64,000 bases of DNA from Candidatus Woesearchaeota archaeon (GCA_020854775.1 JAHKLZ010000018.1:1-64000), one strand, 5' to 3'. Positions 42,541 through 51,514 are shown, counted from the stretch's first letter. Made by a program: numbers and translations. Notes: generated by a model from the sequence alone, not told the origin.

Positions 42541-42610
42541 TTTTGGGTGATTTTAAACCCAGGAAGACCAAAGAACTTGCGTACGACGGTCTCCCCGGGA
42601 AAAAGAGGTG
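42541..42610 (+). ncRNA. Candidate structured RNA, family not recognised
   Basis: A GC-rich island in a very AT-rich intergenic region. GGGT-N7-ACCC forms a first hairpin, then CCCAGG-AAGACC pairs with GGTCTCCCCGGG around an 18-base loop containing a CGTACG palindrome. A TATA-like AAATTTAA at 42512-42519 would start transcription near 42543, inside the end of the protease gene, and T runs follow at 42615-42650. A GAGGTGAG at 42606 leads to no open frame. I could not match it to tRNA, C/D, H/ACA, SRP or RNase P RNA. Strand assumed from the TATA box. Confidence 0.5.
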
Positions 42611-42856
42611 AGTTTTATTTGTTATTTTTTTTCTGATTTAGATTATTATGTTTTTTTGAACGCTCTTTTTTATTTGTTTCTACTTTAGAAGAGTTATAAA
42701 ACTATTTAAATTTTTCTGTTCTGTAACTATTATTTAATAGATACACATTCTTGCATTTGTGGTTTTATAATGTGCCGTGTTAAATAAATATCGTGTTTCT
42801 TATTTTCTTTAATTGTTGAATTAGAATTTGTGGGTGAAGGAGTACGAAGTTTTTTT
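42611..42856. other. AT-rich intergenic region with no gene seen
   Basis: Between the candidate RNA and the small acidic-protein gene. It contains T runs at its left end and TATA-like TATTTAAATTT near 42711, but no reading frame with ribosome site. No repeat or RNA structure seen. Confidence 0.5.
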
Positions 42857-43030
42857 TTAGAATTCTTCTTCGTACTGTTCTTCTGCTTCGTCTAAAAAAA
42901 GTTCATCCATTTCCCATTTACTTAGTTTTTTTTGGTTTAGGATGTTCATTTTTGGTTTTCTTATGGTTTCGCCTCTTATTTTTTCTAGTTGGCGTTCATC
43001 TTCTAAGTTGTCTATTTCTATGTTTTCCAT
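42857..43030 (-). CDS. Small acidic protein (57 residues)
   Basis: An open frame with a strong AGGAGG 7 bases before the ATG and TATA-like TTTATATATG about 45 bases upstream. It reads MENIEIDNLEDERQLEKI, then a short basic segment (RKPKMNILNQKK), then a strongly acidic helix ending in EEQYEEEF. No Cys and no membrane segment. Well-placed signals make it a real gene in my view. Function unknown. Confidence 0.65.
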   Translation of the reverse strand: MENIEIDNLEDERQLEKIRGETIRKPKMNILNQKKLSKWEMDELFLDEAEEQYEEEF

Positions 43031-43254
43031 TTTTTTACCTCCTTTTGTTTTTTTGTTATTATTGATGTTTATTCACACATATATAAATGTTTTGGTTTTT
43101 TTACTACTTTGCAGTAAAAAATGTAGTGTTTTTTATAAGTACTCAATAACCCCCTTTAAGCAACCCTTGGACAAATAATATAACATTAAGAATTTATAAA
43201 TTTTGTTGAAAATATTAAACATGTTTTTTTAGACGAGAAAAAACAATTTTGTCG

Positions 43255-43605
43255 TCATTTATATTTATATCTGGAAATGTGTTTACAATTTAAACAAAGA
43301 ATCTTTATTTTTCCATCTGAAACCCTTATTCTTGACGTTTTAGCAGGCGTTAAATAAGTTCCACAATTTTTACAATATTGTTGTTTTTGTTCTTTTGAAA
43401 AAGAAACTTTGTATTTTAAAGCTATTTTTCTTGCCAATTTAACACAATTATCAGCATATTCTTGTTTTACACTTAAAAATTTATTTGCTTGGTCAAATAA
43501 TTCTCTTATTCTTTTTTCTGCTTGTATTTGAAAAGATTTCTTTTTAGATCTGTTACTTCTAAGAATTTTAGTACTTTTAGTACTTTTTTGGTTTTTTTCT
43601 GACAT
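43255..43605 (-). CDS. rnp4: Ribonuclease P protein component 4 (Rpr2/Rpp21)
   Basis: 116 residues. Basic N-terminus, helix (AEKRIRELFDQANKF, ADNCVKLARKIALKY), then the zinc ribbon CKNCGTYLTPAKTSRIRV and CLNCKHISRYKY. These are the marks of Rpr2/RNP4, a protein of archaeal RNase P that trims tRNA 5' ends. Composition is less strand-skewed than its neighbours. Confidence 0.9.
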   Translation of the reverse strand: MSEKNQKSTKSTKILRSNRSKKKSFQIQAEKRIRELFDQANKFLSVKQEYADNCVKLARKIALKYKVSFSKEQKQQYCKNCGTYLTPAKTSRIRVSDGKIKILCLNCKHISRYKYK

Positions 43606-43664
43606 TTACTTCTTTTAGAATTTTTAAATTATTTAAAAATGACGATTTAATTTTTTAAAAATTA

Positions 43665-43740
43665 ATACAACCAAAAAAAGCTATAAAACCAATAAGTATT
43701 ATATTTTAAACATCATACAACCAAAAAAAATTGTACAACC
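43665..43740. repeat. Short direct repeats in a divergent promoter region
   Basis: ATACAACCAAAAAAA occurs at 43665-43679 and again at 43715-43729, exactly 50 bases apart, and the shorter TACAACC recurs at 43734-43740. They lie between rnp4 (minus, start 43605) and the small frame at 43797 (plus). They might be binding sites for a regulator; no protein is identified. Confidence 0.55.
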
Positions 43741-43796
43741 TATTTTTATTGTATTTTTATTTTTTTTAGAAGGTTTAATATAGAAAAAACAGTATT

Positions 43797-43874
43797 ATGT
43801 CCAAAAAGATTAAAAGTAACAAAGATTTAACATCATTAGAAGCTTCATTGAGAAGTTATTTGTTGAAGGGTTAA
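43797..43874 (+). CDS. Short reading frame of 25 residues ahead of the 43877 gene
   Basis: ATG to TAA reads MSKKIKSNKDLTSLEASLRS then YLLKG. A TATA-like TTTAATATA at 43773-43781 lies about 20 bases upstream, which fits a leaderless message beginning at this ATG. Its stop is two bases before the ATG of the coiled-coil gene, and its last codons contain that gene's GAAGGG ribosome site. It may be a small protein or a leader peptide controlling entry to the next gene. Confidence 0.45.
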   Translation: MSKKIKSNKDLTSLEASLRSYLLKG

Positions 43875-43876
43875 TC

Positions 43877-45097
43877 ATGGTTTTTGGTTTATTTAAAAAA
43901 AAGAAGAAAATAGAAGTTATTCACGTTCAAGATATTGATTCTTGGATTAAAAAGACTTTTGAAGCAGAGAATCTTGGTTTAAAAATTGGTATTTTGAAGC
44001 GAGAGCTTAATTCTAAGAAAGCTAAAATTTATGAACTTTTAGAGGATTTAGATAAAGCAGAACTTGTTGATAGTAGCGTTATTCCTGAGAGGGCTAAAAG
44101 CATATTTCATGGAAATAAAAAGTCTTATGTTCAAAAAATTAGTTTGTTTCTTGATCAATTAATTTGTCCTGATGATGTTTCTGAGATTGAGTCTTTCTTA
44201 GAAGATGTTTCTTTGAAGCTTGAAGATTTAGCTCAGGAAACTAATAAGAATTATTTTATTATTAAGGAATTCATCGAGGATGATGTTAGAAAAGTTGCTA
44301 GTAAAATAAAAGAGATTGATGATGTTGTTAGTTCTGCTAGGTCTTCTGTTGATAAAACACCTATTAGTAAGTTTCGTGAACTTAAAGATCTTTTAAGTTT
44401 GTATTATGATAATGTTTCTAAGATTGATGAAACTAAGAAATTAATTGAGGCTGTTTTAGAAAGAAAGAGTTTAGAAGTTGAGAGGCGAAAAAAAGTTGAA
44501 TCTAAGATTCGTGATTTGGAGAAGTCTCCTCATTTTGTTGATTATTCTGAGTTGAATGAAAAGAAAGGTGTTGTTGAGGAAAATTTGAAAAAAGTCGAAT
44601 ATTCCGTTATTAATTTGTTTTCTGGTATTAGTTCTGTTTTGAAGAAGTATAGTAAAAAGAAAAAAAATAAATTGGCTGCGAGTTATTCTGATAATGCTGT
44701 TAATGCGTTATTATCTGATTCTAAGTTAGGTATTCTTAAAGTTTTAGAAGATGTTGTTAAAATTAAGGATTCTTTAGATATTAAAAGCACTAAGCTTAAG
44801 AAGTTAGATTCTGAAGTTGATAGTATTAGTGAGAAGAAATTGGATAAGTTTAGGTCTGAGCTTGTTAAGTTGGGTGATGATTTGAATGATTTGAATAATG
44901 TTATTAAGAATCATTCTTTTGGTCTTAATCTTAAGGAGCTTAAGGGTCGTTTAGATATTATTAATCAGAACATTGTTGATGTTGAGCGTGAAGAACAAGA
45001 ATTAGAGGATGTTTTGGAGCGTCTTAATCCTAGGTTGGTTAAGCAAAAGATGAGGGATTTGATTAAGAGTATCAGAGAAGGTACTGTTTTAGAATGA
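43877..45097 (+). CDS. Coiled-coil protein of unknown function
   Basis: 406 residues, no membrane segment. A short conserved-looking start (FGLFKKKKKIEVIHVQDID) precedes about 380 residues of charged helix with several heptad runs (SKIKEIDDVVSSARSSVDK; LKGRLDIINQNIVDVE). Cys is almost absent. Such proteins are often structural or SMC-like linkers, but no ATPase head is present. It is followed by a PUA-type gene overlapping by 4 bases. Confidence 0.7.
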   Translation: MVFGLFKKKKKIEVIHVQDIDSWIKKTFEAENLGLKIGILKRELNSKKAKIYELLEDLDKAELVDSSVIPERAKSIFHGNKKSYVQKISLFLDQLICPDDVSEIESFLEDVSLKLEDLAQETNKNYFIIKEFIEDDVRKVASKIKEIDDVVSSARSSVDKTPISKFRELKDLLSLYYDNVSKIDETKKLIEAVLERKSLEVERRKKVESKIRDLEKSPHFVDYSELNEKKGVVEENLKKVEYSVINLFSGISSVLKKYSKKKKNKLAASYSDNAVNALLSDSKLGILKVLEDVVKIKDSLDIKSTKLKKLDSEVDSISEKKLDKFRSELVKLGDDLNDLNNVIKNHSFGLNLKELKGRLDIINQNIVDVEREEQELEDVLERLNPRLVKQKMRDLIKSIREGTVLE

Positions 45098-45537
45098 TTC
45101 GTGCTAAAGATTTGGATGAGTTTGTTTCTTTTTTTGTGAATGATTTTAGTTATAAGTACGTTAAAGTAGGTAAGAATTATTTTTTGGTTAATTCTTTTTC
45201 TGATTCTTTTTCTGATAATAATCTTAGTTCTTTCATGATTGGTTCTCCTTTAGGTAAGGATAATAAGTTTTTTGAGCCTAGTTTGTTTTTATTAGAGCTT
45301 TTATCTAAGGATTCTAGGAATAAAGTTTTTATTAATGATCAGGCTGAGTGGTTGTTTCTTTGTGGTAGAGATGTGTTTCTTGATAACGTTGTTAAGAATC
45401 AGTCTAGTGGTGATGTTTTCTTGGTTCAGAATTCTAAGGATGAGAATCTTGGTCTTGGTTTTAAGACTAAGATAAATGGTAAAGTCATGGTTAAGAATTT
45501 GTTTGATCGAGGGGATTTTCTTAGGCGGGAGAATTAG
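45094..45537 (+). CDS. Nip7-like PUA domain protein
   Basis: 147 residues. The C-terminal part reads EWLFLCGRDVF, then GDVFLVQNSKDENLGLGF and FDRGDFLRRE, matching the pre-PUA/PUA layout of Nip7-type RNA-binding proteins (GRD-F motif, LG-G turn, DRG-LR end). The N-terminus (DLDEFVSFFVNDFSYKYVKVG) fits the pre-PUA alpha/beta part. Nip7 acts in large ribosomal subunit assembly. ATGA overlap with the coiled-coil gene indicates coupled translation. Confidence 0.65.
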   Translation: MIRAKDLDEFVSFFVNDFSYKYVKVGKNYFLVNSFSDSFSDNNLSSFMIGSPLGKDNKFFEPSLFLLELLSKDSRNKVFINDQAEWLFLCGRDVFLDNVVKNQSSGDVFLVQNSKDENLGLGFKTKINGKVMVKNLFDRGDFLRREN

Positions 45538-46716
45538 TTATTTTTTGTTTTTAGGGCTTTTTATGAGTGCTTGTATAGCTGTTAATTGTTTGCCTTCCAT
45601 TAGTGTTAGGCTCGCTCCTCCGCCTGTTGATACGTGATAAAATTCGTTTTGTATTTTTAGTTGTTCTGCTATGCTCGCGGTGTCTCCTCCTCCTATTATT
45701 GTTTTTATGTCTTTTCTGTTCGCTAAGTATTGTAGTATTTTTTTTGTTGCTTTTAGGAATTCGGGGTTTTCGTAATAACCTAAGGGGCCGTTCCATATCA
45801 TTGTTTTGCTGTTTCCTAGTATTTTTTTGAATTCTTCTATTGTTTCTTTTCCTAGGTCTAGTCCTGTTAAGTAGGATGGTATGTTTTTTGGTTGCATCGT
45901 TATTATTGTGCTTGGGTTATCTTTATCATCTGCTACTACTACGTCTTTTGGGAGTGTTATTTTTTCGTTGTTTCCTAGTAGTTTAGCGTTCATTACGTAT
46001 TTTTTGTCGTACATGCTTTTTCCGATGCTGTATCCTTTTGCTTTGTAGAAGGTGAATATCATTGCTCCTCCTAGTAATAAGTGGTCTACTTTGTGTATTA
46101 GGTTCATTATTAGTGGGAGTTTTGTTTCTAGTTTTGATCCTCCTATTATTGCTGTGAATGGTTTTTCTGGTTTTTCTAATTCTTTGAATATGTTTAGTTC
46201 TTTTTCTACTAGTAATCCTATTCCTCCTGGTATGTATTTTGTGATTGCGTGGACTGATGCGTGTTCTCTGTGGCTTACTCCGAATGCGTCATTTATGTAT
46301 ATGTCTGCTAGTTTTGCTAGTTTTTTTGCGTATTCTTTATCGTTTAATTTTTCTTCTTCTCTGAATCTTAGATTTTCTAGTAGTACTATTTTTGCTTCTC
46401 TCGGTGTTGGGAATTCGTCGAAGTCAACTGAATCATCTACTTTAGTTGTTTTTCTTCCTGTTAATTTGTATATTCTTTTTGCTATTTTGTTTGTTGTGTA
46501 TATTTCTTCTTTGTTTTTTGGTCTTCCTAGATGAGTTGCTATTATTATTTGTGTTGCTCCTTCTTTTATTAGTAGTTTTATTGTTGGTAGGCTTGCTTTT
46601 ATTCTGAAGTCATCTGTTATGTCTCCTTTTTGGTTTATTGGTACGTTGTAGTCTGTTCTTAGAAGTATTTTTTTTCCTTTTATTTTGAAGTCTTTGATTG
46701 TTAGTGGTTTTTGCAT
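45538..46716 (-). CDS. pgk: Phosphoglycerate kinase
   Basis: 392 residues, near the usual size. The N-terminal substrate motif RTDYNVPI, the basic patch ATHLGRPK, the hinge AIIGGSKLETK, MIWNGPLGYYE, and the C-terminal GGGDTASIAEQL then VSTGGGASLTLMEGK are all present. It interconverts 1,3-bisphosphoglycerate and 3-phosphoglycerate, in the gluconeogenic direction if PEP synthase feeds it. It directly adjoins the Nip7-like gene, convergent. Confidence 0.97.
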   Translation of the reverse strand: MQKPLTIKDFKIKGKKILLRTDYNVPINQKGDITDDFRIKASLPTIKLLIKEGATQIIIATHLGRPKNKEEIYTTNKIAKRIYKLTGRKTTKVDDSVDFDEFPTPREAKIVLLENLRFREEEKLNDKEYAKKLAKLADIYINDAFGVSHREHASVHAITKYIPGGIGLLVEKELNIFKELEKPEKPFTAIIGGSKLETKLPLIMNLIHKVDHLLLGGAMIFTFYKAKGYSIGKSMYDKKYVMNAKLLGNNEKITLPKDVVVADDKDNPSTIITMQPKNIPSYLTGLDLGKETIEEFKKILGNSKTMIWNGPLGYYENPEFLKATKKILQYLANRKDIKTIIGGGDTASIAEQLKIQNEFYHVSTGGGASLTLMEGKQLTAIQALIKSPKNKK

Positions 46717-46769
46717 TTTTCTTATTAGTTTTGGATAATATATAAATATAACTGTTGGATTCTTTTATT

Positions 46770-47468
46770 ATGGATTTGTCAGTTATTTTGGTTAGGCCTT
46801 TGTATCAAGGTAATGTTGGTGCTGTTGCTCGAGCTATGGTTAATTTTGGTTTGTCTAATTTGATTATTGTTGGTTCTTTTAGTGTTGAGGATGAGTCTCG
46901 TTGTAGGGCGAAGCATGCTAATCATGTTCTTGATAATATTAGATTTGTTGATTCTTTAGATAGTTTAAAATCTGATTTTGGTGTTCTTGTTGGTACTACT
47001 GGTGTTGTTGGTTCTGATTTTAATTTGCCTAGGAGTCCTTTGTTGCTTGAAGAGGTTGTTTCTGAGTGTAAGCACTTGAGTGGTAAGATTGGTTTGGTTT
47101 TTGGTTCTGAGGATTCTGGTTTGAGCAATAATGATTTGTTGTTGTGTGATTTTGCTTTACATATTCCGTCTAGTTCTGATTATCCTGTTCTTAATCTTAG
47201 TCATGCTGCTTCTATTGTTTTTTATGAGTTTTTTAAGAATGATGCTTTGCGTGGTACTCACAGTGTTGCGTCTGTGCGTGAGCGCGAGGAAGCTTTGGTT
47301 GTTTTGAATGAAATAATTGATGGTATGAGTTTTAGGTCGGAGAGTGATCGTGATACTCAAAGAGTTGTTTGGCGCAGAGTTATTGGTAAGAGTTTTTTGA
47401 CTAAGCGAGAATTGTTTGCTGTTATTGGTTTTTTTAGGAATGTTCTTTTTTCTTTGAAGAAGAAATAG
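46770..47468 (+). CDS. SpoU-class tRNA 2'-O-methyltransferase, TrmJ-like
   Basis: 232 residues from ATG 46770; a TATA-like TATAAATATA at 46741-46750 argues against the earlier TTG at 46755. Trefoil-knot SPOUT motifs: LVRPLYQGNVGAVARAM, LVFGSEDSGLSN, and VLNLSHAASIVFYEF. The start NVG-ARAM and the layout match TrmJ, which methylates tRNA position 32. Substrate position is inferred from family. Confidence 0.85.
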   Translation: MDLSVILVRPLYQGNVGAVARAMVNFGLSNLIIVGSFSVEDESRCRAKHANHVLDNIRFVDSLDSLKSDFGVLVGTTGVVGSDFNLPRSPLLLEEVVSECKHLSGKIGLVFGSEDSGLSNNDLLLCDFALHIPSSSDYPVLNLSHAASIVFYEFFKNDALRGTHSVASVREREEALVVLNEIIDGMSFRSESDRDTQRVVWRRVIGKSFLTKRELFAVIGFFRNVLFSLKKK

Positions 47469-47514
47469 TTTTTTTTGGGAAGTTTTTTATATTTCTTTGT
47501 TTTTTGTTGTTTTT

Positions 47515-48402
47515 ATGAGTAAGTCTAAGAAAGTTAATGATGATTCTAAGATTAGTGTTTGGTTTAGAGTTCTTATTTTTATTGGTAAGGTTTCTTGGTT
47601 TATTTTTAGGATTCCTTATTTTATTGGTAAGTATTTTTATTTGTTTGTTAGGTCTTTGTGTTGTAAGACTGAGCCTTTGCCTAGTATTAAGGGCGTTGTT
47701 TTTGTTAAGGGTGCTATTCGTAGTTCTAAGCCTGATGATGTTTCTTTTAGTGTTTTGGATTCTTTAAAGGGTAGTTTTAAGGGTTTTTTTAATTATTTGA
47801 GGAAGAATGATTCTTTTATTGCTTTGGTTATTGGTGCTCGTGGTTCTGGTAAGACTGCTGTTTCTCTTTCTTTGATGGATGCTTTGCGTGGTTCTAAGAA
47901 GCATTATTTTGCTATGGGTTTTTCTAGGGAAGCTTTGCCTAATTGGATTTTTTTGGTTGATGATGTTTCTTTTATTAAGAATGATTCTCTTGTTTTGGTT
48001 GATGAGGGCGGTATTTTGTTTTCTTCTCGTGATTCTATGTCTGATGCTAATAAGTTGTTGTCTGATCTTTTAATGATTGCGCGTCATAAGAATATTAGTA
48101 TTATTTTTATTTCTCAGAATTCTTCTAATCTTGAAATTAATACGTTGCGTCAGGCTGATGTTCTTATTTTGAAGAAGCATTCTTTGTTGCAGAAGAGTTT
48201 TGAGCGTAAGATTATTGCGAAGCTTTATGAAGAGTATGATTCTTATTTTGATAAGCATAAGTCTTTGAAGGGTGCGGCTTTGATTTATTCTGATTCTTTT
48301 GTTGGTTTTGTTAATGTTGGTCTTCCTAGTTTTTGGAGTGTTAAAACTAGTAAGAGTTTTGAGCATACTCAATCTAAGGATTCGAAGAGTGTTAAGAAAT
48401 AG
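47515..48402 (+). CDS. Membrane-associated P-loop ATPase, Zot-like
   Basis: 295 residues from ATG 47515. Two hydrophobic stretches (about 13-50) precede an ATPase domain with Walker A LVIGARGSGKTA, Walker B SLVLVDEGGILFSS, and FISQNSSNLEIN. The arrangement is that of Zot/FtsK-HerA-related packaging or assembly ATPases, but family placement is uncertain. A TATA-like TTTATATTT lies about 25 bases upstream. Its 3' end overlaps the convergent PLD gene by 34 bases. Confidence 0.65.
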   Translation: MSKSKKVNDDSKISVWFRVLIFIGKVSWFIFRIPYFIGKYFYLFVRSLCCKTEPLPSIKGVVFVKGAIRSSKPDDVSFSVLDSLKGSFKGFFNYLRKNDSFIALVIGARGSGKTAVSLSLMDALRGSKKHYFAMGFSREALPNWIFLVDDVSFIKNDSLVLVDEGGILFSSRDSMSDANKLLSDLLMIARHKNISIIFISQNSSNLEINTLRQADVLILKKHSLLQKSFERKIIAKLYEEYDSYFDKHKSLKGAALIYSDSFVGFVNVGLPSFWSVKTSKSFEHTQSKDSKSVKK

Positions 48403-49316
48403 TTTTTGTATTCCTGTACTATGTTTGGTTGTGTAATAATTAGTATGTTTTCGTCGTTTATTGTGTTTGCTACGTTTGTTGGGTTGTAGCTTCCTGTTAT
48501 TATTAAGTTGTCTATTATGATTATTTTGTTGTGTTGAAAAATGTTTGATGAGTGTATTTTTATTGTTATATTATTTTCTTGTAGCATAGGTGTTGTCCAG
48601 TATTGTTTGTTTTGAAAATTTTCTATTATTCCTTGTACTTGTAATCCTTGTTCGTGTTTTTTTATTATTTCTTGAGTTATTTCTTTATCTGTAAATGTGA
48701 ATAACATGAATTGTATTGTTTGGTTTGCTTGTTTTATTTTATTTATTATTTGTTCTTTGCATGCGTCTTGTGGGCAGAAATAATTTTCTAATGTGTAATT
48801 GTTGTATTTTATCTTTGTTGTTTGTGTTTTTTTCTTTGGTTGTTGTTCTTCGTTTATTTTTTTTAGTTGTTCAAATTCTTCTTCGTAATTCTTTGCGAGT
48901 GTTTTTGATTCTATTATTATTAGGTTTTCATGGTGTTGATTATTTTCTGTTGGATTATAGCTTCCTGTTATTATTGTTGTTTGGTTTATTACGCAAAATT
49001 TGTGATGCATTAGTCCTTTTGTGTTTATTTTTTCGAATTCTTCATCGTTATGCGTTATTATTTCCGCGTTTTCTTTTTTTAGTTTGTTTATTATTTCTTT
49101 GTTTGATATATCATAGAACGCGCATTTTAGTGTTTTGGAGTTGTTTGTTATTTTTATGAGTTGATGTTCGCAATTTGTTTCTTTACAAAAATATGTTTTT
49201 ATTTCTCCTTGTTCTTCGACTATTATGTTTTGTTTTTGTATTTCAAATAAGTCTATGTATATTATTGTTAATACAATAAGTAGTAGTATTATTTTTAGTT
49301 TTTTGTTCGTGTCCAC
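48369..49316 (-). CDS. Phospholipase D-like nuclease, membrane-anchored
   Basis: 315 residues from GTG. A transmembrane helix (about 7-27) then two PLD domains. The second HKD motif is intact (FQHNKIIIIDNLIITGSYNPT). The first is HHKFCVINQTTIITGSYNPT, with Asn where Asp is usual. Each domain starts with a Cys pair (YFCKETNCEHQ; YFCPQDACKEQ). Such proteins act as nucleases or phosphotransferases outside or at the membrane. It overlaps the ATPase gene at the 3' end. Confidence 0.8.
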   Translation of the reverse strand: MDTNKKLKIILLLIVLTIIYIDLFEIQKQNIIVEEQGEIKTYFCKETNCEHQLIKITNNSKTLKCAFYDISNKEIINKLKKENAEIITHNDEEFEKINTKGLMHHKFCVINQTTIITGSYNPTENNQHHENLIIIESKTLAKNYEEEFEQLKKINEEQQPKKKTQTTKIKYNNYTLENYFCPQDACKEQIINKIKQANQTIQFMLFTFTDKEITQEIIKKHEQGLQVQGIIENFQNKQYWTTPMLQENNITIKIHSSNIFQHNKIIIIDNLIITGSYNPTNVANTINDENILIITQPNIVQEYKNYFLTLFESLD

Positions 49317-49434
49317 TTTGTTTATTAATTTTTTTTTATTAAAATATTCTTCTTAGAAAAATCCGGAAAAAAACAAAAAGTATTTAAATAATCAATTCAA
49401 TAAAACAATTAATAAAATTTGTGAGGTAATATTT

Positions 49435-49644
49435 ATGGCAGCAAAAAAGAAAGCAACCAAAAAAGCAACTAAGAAAAAAGCAGCTCCAAAAAAAGCAGTA
49501 AAAAAAGTTGTAAAAAAAGTTGTAAAAAAGGCAAAAAAAGTTGCAAAGAAGGCAGCTCCAAAAAAGAAAGCGGCTCCTAAGAAAAAAGCAGTAAAAAAGA
49601 AAGTCGCTAAGAAGGCAGCTCCAAAAAAGAAAGCTAAAAAATAA
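49435..49644 (+). CDS. Lys/Ala-rich histone H1-like protein
   Basis: 69 residues made of AAPKKKA and KKA(V/T)KK repeats, with no acidic residues and almost no other types. This composition matches histone H1-like tails that condense DNA or RNA. A TATA-like TATTTAAATAA (49381-49391) and GTGAGGT ahead of the ATG show it is expressed on its own. T-rich sequence follows. It could work with the histone at 39741. Confidence 0.85.
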   Translation: MAAKKKATKKATKKKAAPKKAVKKVVKKVVKKAKKVAKKAAPKKKAAPKKKAVKKKVAKKAAPKKKAKK

Positions 49645-49646
49645 AT

Positions 49647-49690
49647 GTTTTTTTTAGTTAATTGTTTTTTTTATTTTTTTTTATTTTTTT
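49647..49690 (+). terminator. T-rich terminator after the H1-like gene
   Basis: Successive runs of eight or more T (after the stop at 49644) form a typical archaeal termination region. It reaches into the last codons of the convergent gene. Confidence 0.5.
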
Positions 49691-50208
49691 CTCAATCTTT
49701 GTTCTATGAATTCTTTTGATTTTAGTGTTGAGAATAGTATTTGAGGGTCTTTTTTTGTTAGTTCTTCGTGTTTTTTTGGTTTTATTGTTATTTTTATGTT
49801 TAGTATTTCCGCTATTTTTTTGAGTTCTTCATCTGTTATTACGTTTAAGGGTTTTATTTCTTGTTTTGTTATTTCTTTTTTGTTCATGAAGAAGTTTAGT
49901 AATTCTTCTGCTTCGTCATTCAAGGTTTTAGAGCTTATTATTTCTTTTTTTTCTTTATTTGTTATTTTTAGTTTGTCTTGGAATATTTTTTTTAGAAAAT
50001 ATTTAGTTATTAGGTGCGTGTTTTCTTTGTTTTCTTTTAAGTAGTATTCTTGTTCTTTGTTTTTTATGTTTATTGTTTTGTTTATTCTTAGGTTTTTTCG
50101 TATTCTTTTTTCTATTAGTTCTAAGAAGTGGTTTTCGCAGAATGTTTGATTCGTGTGATCAGTCCAGGTTGATTCTTTTTTGCACTTAATGCATTTTTTG
50201 GCATTCAT
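49681..50208 (-). CDS. NcsA/TtuA-like protein lacking the ATP-binding PP-loop
   Basis: 175 residues. The start KCIKCKKESTW then TFCENHFLELIEKRIRKNLR matches the N-terminal zinc region of the tRNA thiolase family NcsA/TtuA/Ctu1 (CxxC, then C-x2-HF). The middle LNDEAEELLNFFMNKKEI, and KPLNVITDEELKKIAEILNI, resemble later helices of that family. The SGGKDS loop that binds ATP is absent, so it is either a degenerate or a helper form. Similarity is by eye and moderate. Confidence 0.5.
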   Translation of the reverse strand: MNAKKCIKCKKESTWTDHTNQTFCENHFLELIEKRIRKNLRINKTINIKNKEQEYYLKENKENTHLITKYFLKKIFQDKLKITNKEKKEIISSKTLNDEAEELLNFFMNKKEITKQEIKPLNVITDEELKKIAEILNIKITIKPKKHEELTKKDPQILFSTLKSKEFIEQRLRKK

Positions 50209-50254
50209 TTGTTTGAGAAAGAAAAAGTTTTATATTAAGTTATTCTTTTCTAGT

Positions 50255-50315
50255 ATTGCGATGATGACGTGAACACCCGCTGATACGTGATGAACGGAAG
50301 TAACTGCTGAGCAAT
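50255..50315 (+). ncRNA. Box C/D guide sRNA
   Basis: 61 bases with all parts in order: terminal stem ATTGC, box C ATGATGA (50261), guide CGTGAACACCCG, box D' CTGA (50280), spacer TAC, box C' GTGATGA (50287), guide ACGGAAGTAACTG, box D CTGA (50307), closing GCAAT pairing with ATTGC. Guides of 12 and 13 bases are normal for archaea. They direct 2'-O-methylation of the target base paired to the fifth position before D' and D. The targets are not identified. TATA-like TTTATATTA at 50229-50237 lies about 20 bases upstream. Confidence 0.92.
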
Positions 50316-50326
50316 TATTATTATTT

Positions 50327-51469
<1,143 letters not shown>

Positions 51470-51514
51470 GTTTTTTAAAGAAAGTGGTTTTGTTATTTAA
51501 ATATTAGGGTTATT

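Noticed and set aside
41657-42571. 304-codon open frame antisense to the Lon-like protease gene
   Set aside because: It is a shadow. Plus-strand genes here avoid TTA, CTA and TCA codons because of the T/G skew, which removes antisense stops. The translation is Ile/Asn/Thr/Lys-rich with no motif.
42541-42610. tRNA, SRP RNA or RNase P RNA as identity of the GC-rich RNA
   Set aside because: No acceptor/T-arm arrangement, no SRP helix 8 motif, and no RNase P conserved core could be found.
42942-43178. 78-codon plus-strand frame
   Set aside because: It is opposite the 57-residue acidic protein gene, which has AGGAGG and a TATA box; the plus frame has neither.
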